64,000 nt of DNA, from positions 3,224,001 through 3,288,000 of the forward strand of contig CP048685.1 in NCBI GenBank assembly GCA_015698285.1. Reading direction: 5' to 3'. The DNA comes from Candidatus Nitronauta litoralis. Lineage in GTDB: Bacteria; Nitrospinota; Nitrospinia; Nitrospinales; Nitrospinaceae. The notes under the pieces were generated by a model that saw nothing but the letters and a program-made list of their open reading frames with translations, did no database searches and was not told the DNA's origin. The position numbers were made by a program, and so were the translations under genes. Positions 25,155-35,518 of the stretch are shown here, piece by piece (the stretch's first letter is position 1; every line of letters starts with the position of its first letter).

Positions 25155-26048
25155 TCAGGATGGGGTGTTTTGAGAACTGGCAGCGGGTTTGGATGCCGTT
25201 ATGATTTCGTCCAGATGATAGTACAGGATCGATTCATCCTCAAGGCGGACAGTCAGTGTCTTTTTCAGAATATCCTGTTTAATGACCTTACCAGGGCCGT
25301 CCGGTGTCTGGACGCGACTGTTCATTTTCGGCATTTCCTTGATGAGTTCTTTGTAGTTGGCGTGTTCATATTGCAGGCAGCACATAAGGCGGCCACACAC
25401 ACCTGAAATTTTACTGGGATTCAGAGCGAGGCCCTGGTCTTTTGCCATGCGTATGGTGACGGGGGAAAACTGGTCGAGAAATGTGGAGCAGCAAAGAGCC
25501 TCTCCGCAGGTTCCATACCCTGTGATGGACCTGGCTTCATCCCTCACTCCCACCTGTCTCATTTCAATACGGTGTTTGAGCCTGCCTGCCAGTTGCTTGA
25601 CCAGTTCACGAAAATCGACCCTGCCTTCCGCGGTGAAGAAAAAAACGGATTTATTCTCATCGTTTAAATACATGACCCGACTCAGGTTCATAGGAAGTTT
25701 GAGGTTCCCTATGAGGTCCAGACAATGTTCTCGAGCTGTTTTCTCCCGCTGTTCCTGTTCTTTCTCCTTCGCGATATCCTGCTCTGTTGCTAACCTGATG
25801 ATATTTAAAATGGGGGCTGTTGATTCTTTTTTGAAATTGGGTAGTTTATTTGAGGCCACCACGGCAAGTTTATCCCCCTGGGCCGTGGCAATCATCACGG
25901 AAGCACCGACTCTGAGGTTGCGGTCGCCTGGGTTGCAGAGGACCGATTTGTCTACTCCCTTCACCCGGACACCCAGTACAAATTTGGGTGGGGGGCCATT
26001 AGGGGCATCATTGGGAGGCTCTAGTTTGCAGATTGGGTTCATGGCCAT
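25155..26048 (-). CDS. ricT: PSP1-domain protein RicT (YaaT)
   Basis: 297 residues. The PSP1 core (about 95-215) contains the cysteine pattern CGEALCC and CGRLMCC that in Bacillus RicT participates in Fe-S cluster binding with RicA and RicF. In Bacillus the Ric complex affects RNase Y and phosphorelay output. The ricA/ricF partners are not in the window, so the pathway here is unknown. It lies 6 bases after holB, as in Bacillus (holB-yaaT), so the gene order is conserved. A Pro-rich N-terminus precedes the domain. Confidence 0.9.
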   Translation of the reverse strand: MAMNPICKLEPPNDAPNGPPPKFVLGVRVKGVDKSVLCNPGDRNLRVGASVMIATAQGDKLAVVASNKLPNFKKESTAPILNIIRLATEQDIAKEKEQEQREKTAREHCLDLIGNLKLPMNLSRVMYLNDENKSVFFFTAEGRVDFRELVKQLAGRLKHRIEMRQVGVRDEARSITGYGTCGEALCCSTFLDQFSPVTIRMAKDQGLALNPSKISGVCGRLMCCLQYEHANYKELIKEMPKMNSRVQTPDGPGKVIKQDILKKTLTVRLEDESILYYHLDEIITASKPAASSQNTPS

Positions 26049-26054
26049 AGGGTT

Positions 26055-27071
26055 CTATCGTACCTCACAAAAATCGAGCAGCATTGTTTCAAGGGTCAAC
26101 TGCACATTTGCATTCCCTTTTAAAGCCAGCCTCGTATTATGGATCGTTTCCTGCATCTTTGCGAGTGCCTGCTGACTTTGCCTGCCAACCATTGGTTTTA
26201 TTTCACTCGAAAGGTCCCGGTTGAAAAGTAATTCCGGGGAGCATTGAATCTGTAGAAGTGTAACATCCCGCAGCATACCGCTCATTTCTTTTAGCATCCG
26301 GGTGATCTGGGTCGGTTCAGATTTTGCCCATGTGCGCGCGAATGAAAATAGAATATCGACCCTGTCCAACGAAAGGTTTAAAAGCAGCTGGATGAGAGAT
26401 TGTCTTACTTGACCCCATTCTTCGAGATCGAAATCCAGAGCATTTTGTACGCTGCCACCGGAACGACTGACTCTTCTGGGAATTTCATCTTTATTAAATT
26501 CTTCGTTTCCGTTGGTAATTTCTTTCAGAATTATTTCCAGAGTGGGTTCTGATAGTGGCTGGAAACGGATTCCCTGACAACGTGAAGCGACAGTGGGCAA
26601 AAGCTGCTGCGGGTTGGAGGTGATGAGAATCAAAACTGTTTCTGCCGGCGGTTCTTCCAGCGTTTTTAAAAAAGCGTTTGCAGCCTGAGGATTGATCCTG
26701 TCGGCCGCATCGATAACCACAACTTTTGTTTTACCTTCGTAGGGCATGAACGCCAGTTTTTTTTGCAGATCACGGATCGCTTCTATTTTTATCCATGGTT
26801 CCCGGACGGATCCGCTCGCATCGGGTTCGAGAAAGAAAACGTCCGGATGAAGTCCCTGGTCAATCCTTCTGCATGAAGAGCATTGGTCACAGGAATTTTT
26901 TGGCCCCAGGGTTTCGCAATTGAGGGCTTTGGCAAGTTCATAACCCGCCTTCTTTTTGCCAACACTTTCGGGGCCGTAAAACAGATAGGCATTGGCTATT
27001 CTCCCGCTTTCCAAAGCCCGCGTGAGAATTCCCGATGCTTGCGGTTGACCTAGTATTGCTTGTAGAGACAT
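26055..27071 (-). CDS. holB: DNA polymerase III delta-prime subunit
   Basis: 338 residues. Clamp-loader AAA+ features: GPESVGKKKAGYELAKAL (Walker A-like, without the usual T/S after the lysine), a zinc module (C-x8-C-x2-C-x2-C, about 52-66), the acidic block VVVIDAADRI, and SRC (ASRCQGIRF). Delta-prime does not need ATP hydrolysis, so the altered Walker A fits. It helps load the beta clamp. It heads the minus-strand operon; the promoter should lie in 27072-27150. Confidence 0.93.
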   Translation of the reverse strand: MSLQAILGQPQASGILTRALESGRIANAYLFYGPESVGKKKAGYELAKALNCETLGPKNSCDQCSSCRRIDQGLHPDVFFLEPDASGSVREPWIKIEAIRDLQKKLAFMPYEGKTKVVVIDAADRINPQAANAFLKTLEEPPAETVLILITSNPQQLLPTVASRCQGIRFQPLSEPTLEIILKEITNGNEEFNKDEIPRRVSRSGGSVQNALDFDLEEWGQVRQSLIQLLLNLSLDRVDILFSFARTWAKSEPTQITRMLKEMSGMLRDVTLLQIQCSPELLFNRDLSSEIKPMVGRQSQQALAKMQETIHNTRLALKGNANVQLTLETMLLDFCEVR

Positions 27072-27409
27072 GGTTTAATTACTTTTAAATTCAACTTTAA
27101 ACAAGAAAGCCTAAGGTAAAACATCAGGTGTTTTTTTGAGGGGTAGGTCGTTTGGCCCAATGTTGAAAAGGCAACAACATTATAGACTGTTCCTTGACCG
27201 ATTCAATAACAGTGCCTGAAATATGTAAGGAAATGAGCCTCCCTTTCTTGCATATTTAATGCAATAACTTAAAAATTTGATTGAAAATTGGCAGAAAATT
27301 TAGGGATTTATTTTGCGTTAATCCTTGTATTTTGTTATAAATCTGGCAGGAAACTGTTAGCCTAATTAAAGAAACAGCCTGAATTGCAGGCTTAATTTAG
27401 AGGACTGAC
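27072..27409. other. Divergent promoter region
   Basis: 338 bases between holB (minus) and the ferredoxin gene (plus). It holds a good sigma-70-type promoter for the ferredoxin (listed separately). The half next to holB is AT-rich and presumably holds the holB promoter. No gene seen. Confidence 0.5.
27313..27341 (+). promoter_or_regulatory. Sigma-70-type promoter of the ferredoxin gene
   Basis: TTGCGT (27313-27318), a 17-base spacer and TATAAA (27336-27341). The -10 matches 5 of 6 and the -35 4 of 6 consensus bases, with ideal spacing. The leader to ATG 27410 is about 60 bases and ends in an AGAGGA ribosome-binding site. Confidence 0.7.
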
Positions 27410-27736
27410 ATGGCAGTTGCAGAAAGAGCCAAGCGGACTCAGAAACGCAAGCGCAAACCAAAAATTCTCGCGGTGATCAACGATGCCTGTACGGGTTGTG
27501 GCGGATCGCCCATTTGCATAACTGAATGCCCCGTTGACAATTGTATGTACGAGGTGACAAACCCGGATGCTCCTTTTTTCAACCGGGTAGAAGTGGATCC
27601 TTTGACCTGTATTGGTTGTAAAAAATGCACGTCGAAAGGGCCCATGGACACATTCCTGGAAGGTTGTCCCTGGGATGCCATCGATATGTGGCCACTCGCC
27701 AAGTATGAAACTGAGATGGGAGAGCTCCCTTATTGA
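27410..27736 (+). CDS. Two-cluster ferredoxin with basic N-terminus
   Basis: 108 residues. Cysteine pattern: CTGCGGSPICITECPVDNC for the first half, then CIGCKKC and CP in the second half; this suggests two [4Fe-4S] clusters, with CGGSPICITECP slightly expanded compared with classical CxxCxxCxxxCP. The N-terminal 22 residues are strongly basic (AERAKRTQKRKRKPK). It is monocistronic, with its own promoter and a strong terminator, so it is probably an abundant electron carrier. The partner is unknown. The extended cluster loop is typical of ferredoxins in nitrite-oxidising and other autotrophic bacteria; this is inference from family resemblance. Confidence 0.88.
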   Translation: MAVAERAKRTQKRKRKPKILAVINDACTGCGGSPICITECPVDNCMYEVTNPDAPFFNRVEVDPLTCIGCKKCTSKGPMDTFLEGCPWDAIDMWPLAKYETEMGELPY

Positions 27737-27756
27737 ACGGGAGACACGAAAAATTT

Positions 27757-27789
27757 AAACCGCTCCTTGGAAAAGGGGCGGTTTTTTTT
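27757..27789 (+). terminator. Intrinsic terminator of the ferredoxin gene
   Basis: Ten-base arms 27757-27766 and 27775-27784 (AAACCGCTCC / GGGGCGGTTT, one G-U pair) with an 8-base loop, followed by a T-tract to 27789. It begins about 20 bases after the stop codon. Confidence 0.92.
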
Positions 27790-27851
27790 GGGCTTTTTTG
27801 ACCGGTTTCACTTGCTCCCAGTGTTCTTGCAAGAAAATATCCACTTTTCCA

Positions 27852-27880
27852 TTGACTTATAGCGAATTGAACGATATTTT
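27852..27880 (+). promoter_or_regulatory. Candidate promoter of the ATP synthase operon
   Basis: TTGACT (27852-27857), 17-base spacer, TATTTT (27875-27880). Five of six and four of six consensus bases. The leader to the first gene would be about 200 bases (28087 start) and includes AAGGAG at 28027. Confidence 0.55.
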
Positions 27881-28086
27881 CGGTCCAATTTACTTGCGAA
27901 GAAACCATCTTGTAACTGTTCCTTTTTATGTTTGAGCAGTTTTAAGGTGGGGGCCGTGGACAAGGTGTTCGTCTGAATACTTTTCTAGAGTAAATAAAAC
28001 AGAAGGTTATGTGATATACACCCCCTAAGGAGACGAACCAGCTTAATGCTTTGATCCCCGGCCCGGACAAACCCACCCAAGCCACC

Positions 28087-28362
28087 ATGAAAACCAATAA
28101 TAGTTTCCGACAGGGCATGGGGTTTGCCGCCCGACTCGGGATAGAGTTTACGGTAGCGACCGGGGTTGGAACATTGATGGGGTACTTTCTGGATGATTGG
28201 TTAGAGAGCAGTCCCTGGTTTTTAGCTCTCGGAGTGATTTTTGGTGGGGCAGCCGGTTGTTTGAATGTTTACCGGGCGGCCAAAGAGTTGACCCCTCCGG
28301 AAGAAGAAAACGATTCTGATAAACCAGAGTCAAAGGAAAAATCGGACGATTTAAAATTTTAG
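28087..28362 (+). CDS. atpZ: AtpZ/AtpI-type ATP synthase accessory protein
   Basis: 91 residues from ATG 28087; an upstream in-frame TTG at 28051 adds 12 residues and cannot be excluded. Two membrane helices (about 10-35 and 42-62, FTVATGVGTLMGYFLDDWL and WFLALGVIFGGAAGCLNVYR) and an acidic C-terminal tail match the AtpZ/AtpI family, which helps assemble the c-ring or carries Mg2+/Ca2+. It is the first gene of the atp operon, 8 bases before atpB. The start is the only uncertain part. Confidence 0.8.
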   Translation: MKTNNSFRQGMGFAARLGIEFTVATGVGTLMGYFLDDWLESSPWFLALGVIFGGAAGCLNVYRAAKELTPPEEENDSDKPESKEKSDDLKF

Positions 28363-28370
28363 GAGCGTGA

Positions 28371-29105
28371 ATGTCCGGAGAAAATCCATTACACCATTTT
28401 GAATTGCATCCCCTGGTGGAACTGCACCTGGGGGGTCTAGATATATCGATCAACAAAGCAATCATTGCGATGTGGATCGGGCTGGCTCTTGTGTATTTGT
28501 TTTTTATGCTTGTGGTCAGCAAGGGAGTGAAACTGGTTCCCGGTAAGTTGCAAAGCGTTGGGGAGGTGGCGCTGGAGTTTATTCGTGGAATGACGGACGA
28601 ATTCATCGGCGAAGAAGGCAAAAAATATTTTCATTTTATTGCTGCATTATTCTTCTTTATATTCGCGTGCAACTTCATTGGACTGGTTCCCGGTTCCTAT
28701 ACCATTACAAGTCAACTGGTCGTCACTGGTGCATTTTCTGTTCTGATTTTCATCATGACCCTGCTCATTGGTTTCGCCAAGCATGGTCTTCATTTTCTGG
28801 GAATTCTGGTTCCACCGGGAGTCCCCAAGATCATGATTCCGTTTATGGTGATTGTTGAAACGATCAGCCTGTTGGCACGGCCGATTTCACTTTCCGTCCG
28901 TTTGTTTGCCAACATGACGGCAGGGCATACTGTCTTGGGCGTTTTGTTTGCGTTAACCATGTCTGCACCAATCTGGATTGGCTGGTTGCCATTCGGGTTT
29001 ACTGTCATCATCAATGTCCTGGAAATGGCGATTGCGCTGATCCAGGCTTACATATTTGCAACACTGACTTGCGTGTACATCGGAGATGTCATCAAGTTAC
29101 ACTGA
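28371..29105 (+). CDS. atpB: F-type ATP synthase subunit a
   Basis: 244 residues, about five to six membrane helices. The essential arginine of subunit a lies in SVRLFANM (about residue 180), the half-channel facing the c-ring; the following residue set (AGHTVLG) has His where E. coli has Glu. It forms the stator channel for proton translocation in the inner membrane. It follows atpZ and precedes atpE by 30 bases. Normal length. Confidence 0.97.
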   Translation: MSGENPLHHFELHPLVELHLGGLDISINKAIIAMWIGLALVYLFFMLVVSKGVKLVPGKLQSVGEVALEFIRGMTDEFIGEEGKKYFHFIAALFFFIFACNFIGLVPGSYTITSQLVVTGAFSVLIFIMTLLIGFAKHGLHFLGILVPPGVPKIMIPFMVIVETISLLARPISLSVRLFANMTAGHTVLGVLFALTMSAPIWIGWLPFGFTVIINVLEMAIALIQAYIFATLTCVYIGDVIKLH

Positions 29106-29135
29106 TTGAATCCTTAAAGAATAGGAGAGGATAGG

Positions 29136-29363
29136 ATGGAAGCATCAGCAGCTGCGTATTTGGGAATGGGATTGTGTGCTGCCGGGTTTTTTGGCGCCGC
29201 TCTCGGGATCGCTTACATATTTGCGAAGACGATCGAAACCGTAGGCCGTCAGCCCAACGCCGAAGCCCGTGTGGCCAAGTACTGCTGGATCGGGTTTGCA
29301 CTCGTGGAAGCCGTCGCGCTCTATGCGCTGGTCCTGGCGTTTATTTTGATGGGGAAAGCATAA
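29136..29363 (+). CDS. atpE: F-type ATP synthase subunit c
   Basis: 75 residues, two helices joined by the polar loop GRQPNAE (RQP 38-40). The ion-binding residue is E58 (ALVEAV), and the residues needed for sodium binding are not evident, so proton coupling is likely. Helix 1 (11-35) has fewer small residues than usual: around 20-30 it reads G-A-A-L-G-I-A-Y-I-F-A, so the GxGxGxG packing motif is only partly kept. That could affect ring packing or stoichiometry; inference. The gene lies between atpB and atpF. Confidence 0.97.
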   Translation: MEASAAAYLGMGLCAAGFFGAALGIAYIFAKTIETVGRQPNAEARVAKYCWIGFALVEAVALYALVLAFILMGKA

Positions 29364-29430
29364 GCTAATCCGGTGGGCTCCATTTCAGGAGACGACCGAA
29401 TGTTAACCTCCAACTTAAACGTAAATAAAT

Positions 29431-29946
29431 ATGCCACAGTTTGAACAAACAGCAGTCTTTACCCCCCTGCTTTTTTGGTCTCTTATTTCCTTTGCAATAT
29501 TTCTCTTTCTGCTTTGGAAGTTTGCTTTTCCGCCTATTTTAAAGGCTCTGGAAGAGCGAACCTCCAAAATCCGGACGGATATCCAGTCTGCAGAGAATCT
29601 GAAGGTTGAAGCAGAGAAACTGAAACTGGATTTTGAAGCCCAGTTGAAAACCGCCCAGGAAAAGGCGGCGACCATTGTTTCTCTTGCACAGGAAGAGGCC
29701 AGGAAAATTTCGGAAAAAACTATCAGCGATACTCAGGCCAAATGCCGTCAAATTCAAAAAGATGCAGAACATGAAATTCTCACCTCACGCAACCAACTGA
29801 TGAGTGAAATCAGGGACTACATTTCAGTCCTGACGGTTGCGTCTACTGAGAAAGTATTGCGCCGGACTTTGAGCGACGATGACAAGAAGCGTTTGATCGA
29901 TGAATCGATTGAGGAAGTTCTGAGTAATCTGGAGCAAAACGCCTGA
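29431..29946 (+). CDS. atpF: F-type ATP synthase subunit b
   Basis: 171 residues. An N-terminal membrane helix (about 10-30, LLFWSLISFAIFLFLLWKFAF) is followed by PPILKALEERTSKI and a long Glu/Lys/Ala-rich helix reaching to the end (coiled coil). This is the peripheral stalk of the stator. Only one b gene is present, with no separate b-prime, so a homodimer is expected. The ribosome-binding site is weak. It precedes atpH by about 40 bases. Confidence 0.95.
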   Translation: MPQFEQTAVFTPLLFWSLISFAIFLFLLWKFAFPPILKALEERTSKIRTDIQSAENLKVEAEKLKLDFEAQLKTAQEKAATIVSLAQEEARKISEKTISDTQAKCRQIQKDAEHEILTSRNQLMSEIRDYISVLTVASTEKVLRRTLSDDDKKRLIDESIEEVLSNLEQNA

Positions 29947-29985
29947 TTAAAGTTGTTTCAGGATTTAAGGTGTGGGTAATAAGAC

Positions 29986-30552
29986 ATGATTGAAAATCAG
30001 ATTGGTAAAAGATTTGCCGAAGCGTTGTCCGATTCTATTTCAGAATCGAGTCAGTTGAATGCGGCTCTGGAATCGCTGACAAATATAGGCGAAGCATTTA
30101 GCCTGGATCCCAACCTCTATCGATTTTTTATTCATCCTTCTTTTCCGGATGAAAAAAAAGAGGCGATGGTCGGGGAAATGTGCGACCGCACCAAAGCTCC
30201 GGATCAGGTCCGTAAACTGATGGCGCTGTTGGTTCAACGTCAAAAAATGCCATTCGTGAAACATATTGCAACCTACTTCCAGGGGTTTGTCGATCAACGC
30301 CTGGGCCAGGTTCGTGTCAAAGTTATATCAGCCAGCCCCCTTGGGCAGGCTGAACTGGATAAATTAAAAACTTCGCTGGATCGCCAACTGGGTAAAACCG
30401 CTATCCTTGAAACCTCTGTAGATGAGGGATTGATTGGCGGGATTCGCCTGCTGGTGGGAAGCCGTGTGGTGGATGCCACCATTAAAAACAGGCTGGAGCA
30501 ATTAAAACGCGTGATCCGTAATGAGGAGGCCTTAAGTGAGCTTGCGAGCTGA
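29986..30552 (+). CDS. atpH: F-type ATP synthase subunit delta
   Basis: 188 residues, with the N-terminal helical OSCP/delta domain ([13 protein letters not shown].. FIHPSF) and a C-terminal domain ([22 protein letters not shown].. [17 protein letters not shown]). It joins the peripheral stalk to the F1 head. The end overlaps the atpA GTG start by 17 bases, so translation is coupled. Confidence 0.95.
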   Translation: MIENQIGKRFAEALSDSISESSQLNAALESLTNIGEAFSLDPNLYRFFIHPSFPDEKKEAMVGEMCDRTKAPDQVRKLMALLVQRQKMPFVKHIATYFQGFVDQRLGQVRVKVISASPLGQAELDKLKTSLDRQLGKTAILETSVDEGLIGGIRLLVGSRVVDATIKNRLEQLKRVIRNEEALSELAS

Positions 30553-32038
30553 TGAGATCAGTTCTCTGATCCAAAAACAAATTGAAGGATTTGACGAGGG
30601 AATTGAGCTCAAGGAAACCGGTCGGGTAATTTCGGTTGGTGATGGTATTGCCCGTATTTATGGCCTTGAAGATGCCATGGCGGGTGAACTGGTTCTTTTC
30701 CCCAATGACCTGTATGGAATGGTCCTGAACCTTGAGGAGGACAACATCGGTGCGGTCCTTATGGGATTCGATTCCCATGTCAAGGAAGGCGACGAGGTAA
30801 AACGAACCGGCCGTATCATGGAAGTTCCGGTGGGTATGGAACTCGTTGGGCGTGTTGTGAATGGCATCGGACAGCCCATTGATGGAAAAGGGCCTCTGAA
30901 CACAACTCAAACAGGCCCGATTGAGAGAATCGCTCCCGGCGTTATTGATCGTAAATCGGTGCATGAGCCAATGCAGACCGGTATTAAAGCGATCGACGGT
31001 ATGATCCCGATTGGACGCGGGCAGCGTGAACTCATCATCGGCGACAGGCAGACCGGAAAAACTGCTGTAGCCCTCGATACGATCATTAACCAAAAAGGGC
31101 AGAACGTTTACTGCATTTACGTTGCGATCGGTCAAAAAAGATCCACCGTTGCGCGTGTTGTGAAAACACTCGAAGAACACGATGCCATGAAGTACACCGT
31201 AGTGGTTGCTGCAACCGCCAGTGACCCTGCACCGATGCAGTTTGTTGCTCCCTATTGTGGTTGTGCTATCGGTGAATACTTCCGTGACAACGGCATGCAC
31301 GCCCTCATCGTTTACGATGATCTGTCAAAACAGGCAGCGGCATATCGTCAGTTGTCCCTTTTGCTGAGACGACCTCCTGGACGTGAAGCGTACCCGGGTG
31401 ATGTTTTCTATGTTCATTCACGGTTGCTTGAACGCTCGGCGAAACTGAGCGATGATCTGGGTGCGGGTTCAATGACGGCACTGCCCATTATTGAAACCCA
31501 GGCTGGGGATGTCTCCGCTTACATTCCGACAAACGTGATTTCAATTACGGATGGACAAATTTATCTCGAATCAGATCTGTTTTTCTCCGGTGTCCGACCG
31601 GCGATTAATGTGGGACTCTCAGTTTCTCGTGTTGGTGGTTCCGCTCAGATCAAAGGCATGAAGCAGGTTGCGGGTCAGTTGAGACTGGATCTTGCCCAGT
31701 ACCGCGAAATGGCAGCTTTCGCCCAGTTTGGCAGTGACCTTGATCCTGCAACACAAGCACAGCTTAGCCGGGGTGAACGTCTGGTAGAACTTCTCAAACA
31801 GGATCAGTACAGGCCCTTGAGTGTTGTTCAGCAGATCGTTTCGATTTTCACCGGCGTTAAAGGTCTGCTGGATGATATTAAACCGGGTGATGTCCAGAAG
31901 TTCGAGTCCGGTTTTCTTAATTACATGGAAGAGAAACACAATGATGTCATGGAAGGCATTGCCGCTGCGAAAAAGCTGGACGATGATTCTGAGGCGAAAA
32001 TCATTGCTGCTCTTAAAGAATATAAGGAATTGTTCTAA
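30536..32038 (+). CDS. atpA: F-type ATP synthase subunit alpha
   Basis: 500 residues from GTG 30536 ([16 protein letters not shown]). It has the Walker A GDRQTGKT at about 169-176, and the signature [14 protein letters not shown] near the C-terminal third. Alpha subunits carry non-catalytic nucleotide sites in F1. The GTG is chosen because it gives the full canonical N-terminus and lies within a GAGG-containing context; it overlaps atpH by 17 bases. It precedes atpG by 3 bases. Confidence 0.97.
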   Translation: MSLRADEISSLIQKQIEGFDEGIELKETGRVISVGDGIARIYGLEDAMAGELVLFPNDLYGMVLNLEEDNIGAVLMGFDSHVKEGDEVKRTGRIMEVPVGMELVGRVVNGIGQPIDGKGPLNTTQTGPIERIAPGVIDRKSVHEPMQTGIKAIDGMIPIGRGQRELIIGDRQTGKTAVALDTIINQKGQNVYCIYVAIGQKRSTVARVVKTLEEHDAMKYTVVVAATASDPAPMQFVAPYCGCAIGEYFRDNGMHALIVYDDLSKQAAAYRQLSLLLRRPPGREAYPGDVFYVHSRLLERSAKLSDDLGAGSMTALPIIETQAGDVSAYIPTNVISITDGQIYLESDLFFSGVRPAINVGLSVSRVGGSAQIKGMKQVAGQLRLDLAQYREMAAFAQFGSDLDPATQAQLSRGERLVELLKQDQYRPLSVVQQIVSIFTGVKGLLDDIKPGDVQKFESGFLNYMEEKHNDVMEGIAAAKKLDDDSEAKIIAALKEYKELF

Positions 32039-32041
32039 CCC

Positions 32042-34344
<2,303 letters not shown>

Positions 34345-34349
34345 GAATC

Positions 34350-34757
34350 ATGGCAGATAAACTACAACTCAGCATCGTTACACCTGAACGGCATATGGTG
34401 ACTGATGAAGTCGACCAGGTGAATGTGCCAGGCACCGAAGGCGACATGGGGATTCTGTTCGATCATTCGCCCCTGTTTTCCACCCTCCGACCCGGACAAC
34501 TGTCGTATGAGAAAGACGGTGAAGAGGTCGCGCTTGTTGTCAGTGATGGCTATGTTGAAGTCACCTCCAACCGGGTGACGATTCTTGCAGAAACGGCTGA
34601 GTATGTCAGTGGTATTGACCGTGAACGGGCTGAAGAAGCTCGCAAGAAAGCGGAAGCGTTGATCGCCAAAGGTGGTCTTGAGGAAGATGAACTCCGCGAA
34701 GCGCAAAAGAAACTGTTCCGCGCCCTGGCCCGACTGGAACACTCCCAAAGCAACTGA
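34350..34757 (+). CDS. atpC: F-type ATP synthase subunit epsilon
   Basis: 135 residues. The N-terminal beta-sandwich (LQLSIVTPERHMVTDEVDQVNVPGTEGDMGIL) and the C-terminal two-helix part (RAEEARKKAEALIAKGG) match epsilon subunits, which couple the central stalk and can inhibit hydrolysis. Last gene of the operon. No strong terminator follows, only a short AAACCA/TGGTTT hairpin near 34800-34817. Confidence 0.95.
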   Translation: MADKLQLSIVTPERHMVTDEVDQVNVPGTEGDMGILFDHSPLFSTLRPGQLSYEKDGEEVALVVSDGYVEVTSNRVTILAETAEYVSGIDRERAEEARKKAEALIAKGGLEEDELREAQKKLFRALARLEHSQSN

Positions 34758-34891
34758 CTTTTCCCCACCACCCACCTTTTAAAGTACTTCCCTGAAAGAG
34801 AAACCAGTTTTTGGTTTTGCCTGAAATTGGGTTGGAAATCGCGTAAACCTTCCTGGTAATCTTGTAGTTATTTACAATTTAGGGGGAAAGG

Positions 34892-35503
34892 ATGCAGATT
34901 CCCAATGTGTTTTTATATCTGGCTTTAATCGGTAGTTCCCTCCATTTTTCCAGCGCACCCGCATTCGCCGATTTAAAACTCCCTAAACGATTGGTCGCGG
35001 CAGCATTGGAAAGAACCCGGCACACCGTTGCCTATGATGGGCGGTATGTTTCAATTAAGTACCCGGGAGGGGATGTCCCAAAAGATATTGGCGTCTGCAG
35101 TGATGTGGTCATCCGTAGTTTCAGGAAACTTGGAATAGACCTGCAGCAAAAGATTCACGAAGATATGGTCAAGCATTTTGAGTTGTATCCCAGTTTCTGG
35201 GGATTGAAGGCGCCGGATTCGAATATTGACCACCGCCGTGTCCCCAATCTGCGGATATTCTTTAAAAGGCATGGGGTTGAACTTCCTGAAACGCGAAGAG
35301 GAGGCGACTACAAGCCGGGGGACCTGGTGACCTGGAATCTCAAAAAGTCAGGCCATTTACCTCATATTGGAATTGTGACTGACCAAAAATCAAGGGACGG
35401 AATGCGCCCCTTGATTGTACATAATATCGGGGAGGGCCCGAAGCTAGAAGATGTGTTGTTTGACTTTAAAATAACCGGTCATTATCGATATCCTGCAGAG
35501 TAA
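34892..35503 (+). CDS. DUF1287 secreted protein (NlpC/P60-like amidase fold)
   Basis: 203 residues with a signal peptide (about 1-26, ending AFADL). DUF1287 blocks are present: YPGGDVPKDIGVCSDVVIRSFR near the start, and the later PHIGIVTD and VHNIGEG. The likely catalytic set is C69, H158 and H177, as in cysteine amidases of the NlpC/P60 fold; that assignment is inference. It probably acts in the periplasm on cell-wall peptides. GGGGGAAAGG directly before the ATG is the ribosome-binding site. Convergent with uvrA (15 bases apart). Confidence 0.88.
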   Translation: MQIPNVFLYLALIGSSLHFSSAPAFADLKLPKRLVAAALERTRHTVAYDGRYVSIKYPGGDVPKDIGVCSDVVIRSFRKLGIDLQQKIHEDMVKHFELYPSFWGLKAPDSNIDHRRVPNLRIFFKRHGVELPETRRGGDYKPGDLVTWNLKKSGHLPHIGIVTDQKSRDGMRPLIVHNIGEGPKLEDVLFDFKITGHYRYPAE

Positions 35504-35518
35504 AAAGTGTCTTTCCTG

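Noticed and set aside
25357-26175. 272-residue plus-strand frame opposite ricT/holB
   Set aside because: Low-complexity Ser/Arg-rich shadow of two well-supported genes.
30482-31300. 272-residue minus-strand frame inside atpH/atpA
   Set aside because: Covers a highly conserved essential gene and shows no domain; it is a frame shadow.
34800-34817. AAACCA/TGGTTT hairpin after atpC as terminator
   Set aside because: Only six base pairs and weak T-tract; not convincing as the operon terminator.
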